Below are positions 55,503 through 56,687 of a stretch of DNA of 56,687 bases, in pieces; position 1 is the first letter of the stretch; each line of letters begins with the position of its first letter. Location: positions 1 to 56,687 of the forward strand of contig NZ_LGCN01000230.1 of assembly GCF_001279005.1 (NCBI RefSeq), in the 5' to 3' direction. Position numbers and translations under genes: made by a program. The notes under the pieces are model-generated. The model made no database searches. It was not told where the DNA came from and was given only the letters and a program-made list of their open reading frames with translations. The DNA comes from Streptomyces caelestis (lineage in GTDB: Bacteria > Actinomycetota > Actinomycetes > Streptomycetales > Streptomycetaceae).

Positions 55503-55598
55503 CCCGGGGACCCTCGCAGGGACCCTTCGACCCATGCGGAGCCCTCTCCCCGCCGTCGATCATGGGCGCGCGAAACAGCCTGGGGAGGAAGACGTCCG

Positions 55599-56687
55599 GT
55601 GGACGAGATACGCATGGAGAAGGTCGAAGCCGCGGAGGACGCACGGCCCCGTCCGGTACCGCCGCCCGAAGGGACCGCCGCAGGGGCGCCCGCGGTGCGC
55701 CGGGCCGCGTGGGTGGACTGGCTGACCACCACCGACCACAAGAAGATCGGCACGCTGTACCTGGTCAGCGCGTTCGTGTTCTTCGTCGTCGGCGGCGTCA
55801 TGGCGCTGATGATGCGCGCGGAGCTCGCCCGACCGGGTCTGCAGATCATGTCGAACGAGCAGTTCAACCAGGCGTTCACGATGCACGGCTCGATCATGCT
55901 GCTGATGTTCGCGATGCCGCTGTTCACCGGCTTCGCCAACTGGATCATGCCGCTGCAGATCGGCGCGCCCGACGTGGCGTTCCCGCGGCTGAACATGCTG
56001 GCCTTCTGGTTGTTCCTGTTCGGCTCCTCGATCGCCGCCGCCGGTTTCCTCACTCCGGGAGGAGCCGCCGACTTCGGCTGGTTCCTGTACGCACCGCTGT
56101 CCAACGAGGTCTACTCGCCGGGGATCGGGGCCGACCTGTGGATCATGGGCGTGGCCCTGTCCGGCTTCGGCTCGATCCTGGGCGCGGTCAACTTCATCAC
56201 CACGATCATCTGCATGCGCGCGCCCGGCATGACGATGTTCCGCATGCCGATCTTCACCTGGAACGTGCTGCTGCTGACGGCCCTGCTGGTGCTGATCGTG
56301 TTCCCCGTGCTGGCGGCGGCGCTGTTCGCGCTGGAGTGCGACCGGAAATTCGGCAGTCACATCTTCGACTCGGCCCACGGCGGGGCGCTGTTGTGGCAGC
56401 ACCTGTTCTGGTTCTTCGGCCATCCCGAGGTGTACATCCTGGCGCTGCCGTTCTTCGGCATCGTCTCCGAGGTGATCCCGGTCTTCTCCCGCAAGCCGAT
56501 GTTCGGCTACATGGGCCTGATCGGCGCGACCATCGCGATCGCGGGTCTGTCGGTGACGGTGTGGGCGCACCACATGTACGTCACCGGTGGTGTGCTGCTG
56601 CCGTTCTTCTCCTTCATGACGTTCCTGATCGCGGTGCCCACCGGTGTGAAGTTCTTCAACTGGATCGGCACCATGTGGAAGGGCTCG
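55599..56687 (+). CDS. ctaD: Cytochrome c oxidase subunit I (3' end outside window)
   Basis: The first 363 residues of an aa3-type oxidase subunit I are visible; the frame runs to the window edge. [18 protein letters not shown] starts the conserved part after a 30-residue Pro/Ala-rich lead. Low-spin haem histidine is in [11 protein letters not shown], the CuB histidine and crosslinked tyrosine in FFGHPEVYI, and further CuB histidines in [10 protein letters not shown]. It pumps protons while reducing oxygen. GTG 55599 has GGGGAGG 10 bases upstream; ATG 55614 lies too far from it. Streptomyces carry a main ctaD in the ctaCDF cluster; no other cta gene is in this window, so this looks like an additional copy. 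Confidence 0.93.
   Translation, partial: MDEIRMEKVEAAEDARPRPVPPPEGTAAGAPAVRRAAWVDWLTTTDHKKIGTLYLVSAFVFFVVGGVMALMMRAELARPGLQIMSNEQFNQAFTMHGSIMLLMFAMPLFTGFANWIMPLQIGAPDVAFPRLNMLAFWLFLFGSSIAAAGFLTPGGAADFGWFLYAPLSNEVYSPGIGADLWIMGVALSGFGSILGAVNFITTIICMRAPGMTMFRMPIFTWNVLLLTALLVLIVFPVLAAALFALECDRKFGSHIFDSAHGGALLWQHLFWFFGHPEVYILALPFFGIVSEVIPVFSRKPMFGYMGLIGATIAIAGLSVTVWAHHMYVTGGVLLPFFSFMTFLIAVPTGVKFFNWIGTMWKGS

Overview
The window is a 56.7 kb piece of a Streptomyces chromosome. The DNA is very GC-rich with strongly GC-biased third codon positions, GTG starts are frequent and TTA codons almost absent. The gene set is typical of the conserved core arm of that genus: sigR-rsrA, wblE, a sigH-type sigma factor with its anti-sigma factor, dasR, hisN, epi-isozizaene synthase with CYP170A1, and nrdAB under a B12 riboswitch. 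No CRISPR array, rRNA, phage or plasmid genes were seen. Both edges cut genes: an AIM24-family gene on the left and a cytochrome oxidase subunit I gene on the right.

Layout. 1-2.4 kb: three tandem AIM24-family genes. 2.4-11.4 kb: Nudix hydrolase, zinc-dependent metalloprotease-family protein, SDR-type epimerase, moaE, a small membrane protein, a PDZ/Lon-type membrane protease, a PPA1309-family protein and a large UPF0182 membrane protein. 11.4-13.8 kb: two identical initiator tRNA genes bracket a Sel1-repeat protein. 13.9-16.4 kb: a Fur/PerR-type regulator divergent from a catalase, then a CBS-pair protein. 16.5-21.8 kb: hisN, a TetR-like gene, sugE, rsgA, aroA, a membrane metallopeptidase. 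21.8-24.6 kb: an HMCES/SRAP protein, a small hydrolase, then the thiol-stress pair sigR-rsrA with its autoregulatory promoter. 24.7-27.4 kb: two coupled HD-domain membrane genes, the first with the only in-frame TTA codon I found. 27.5-29.3 kb: a TPR protein and peptide deformylase.

29.5-36.3 kb: the albaflavenone pair (epi-isozizaene synthase and CYP170A1), a wrecked AraC/GlxA-type gene that by position is the remains of nrdS, then nrdB and nrdA with a cobalamin riboswitch and paired NrdR-like boxes. 36.3-40.8 kb: a GNAT protein, a DUF3311 plus sodium:solute symporter pair, dasR and nagB. The dasABC sugar transporter genes that separate dasR from nagB in S. coelicolor are absent, although dre-type DasR sites remain. 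41.2-48.7 kb: a PdtaS-like kinase, wblE, a diacylglycerol-kinase-family gene, a membrane protein, sigH with its anti-sigma gene, a UBP-type zinc finger and a Na+/H+ antiporter. A 229 bp MITE-like element sits exactly at the junction of the antiporter and a convergent PLP enzyme. 49-51 kb: PLP enzyme, DUF6010 protein, amidase.

51.3-54.7 kb holds the most unusual system: a Family 2B (cyclic-nucleotide-domain) encapsulin shell protein followed by a polyprenyl synthetase with a disordered N-terminal extension, the expected cargo, and a GNAT gene. 54.9-56.7 kb: a SLOG-like Rossmann protein and an additional ctaD, each preceded by a GGGAC/GGCCC inverted repeat resembling DevR/OsdR (dormancy regulator) boxes. 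All assignments come from reading the sequence and recalled family knowledge; no database search was run.
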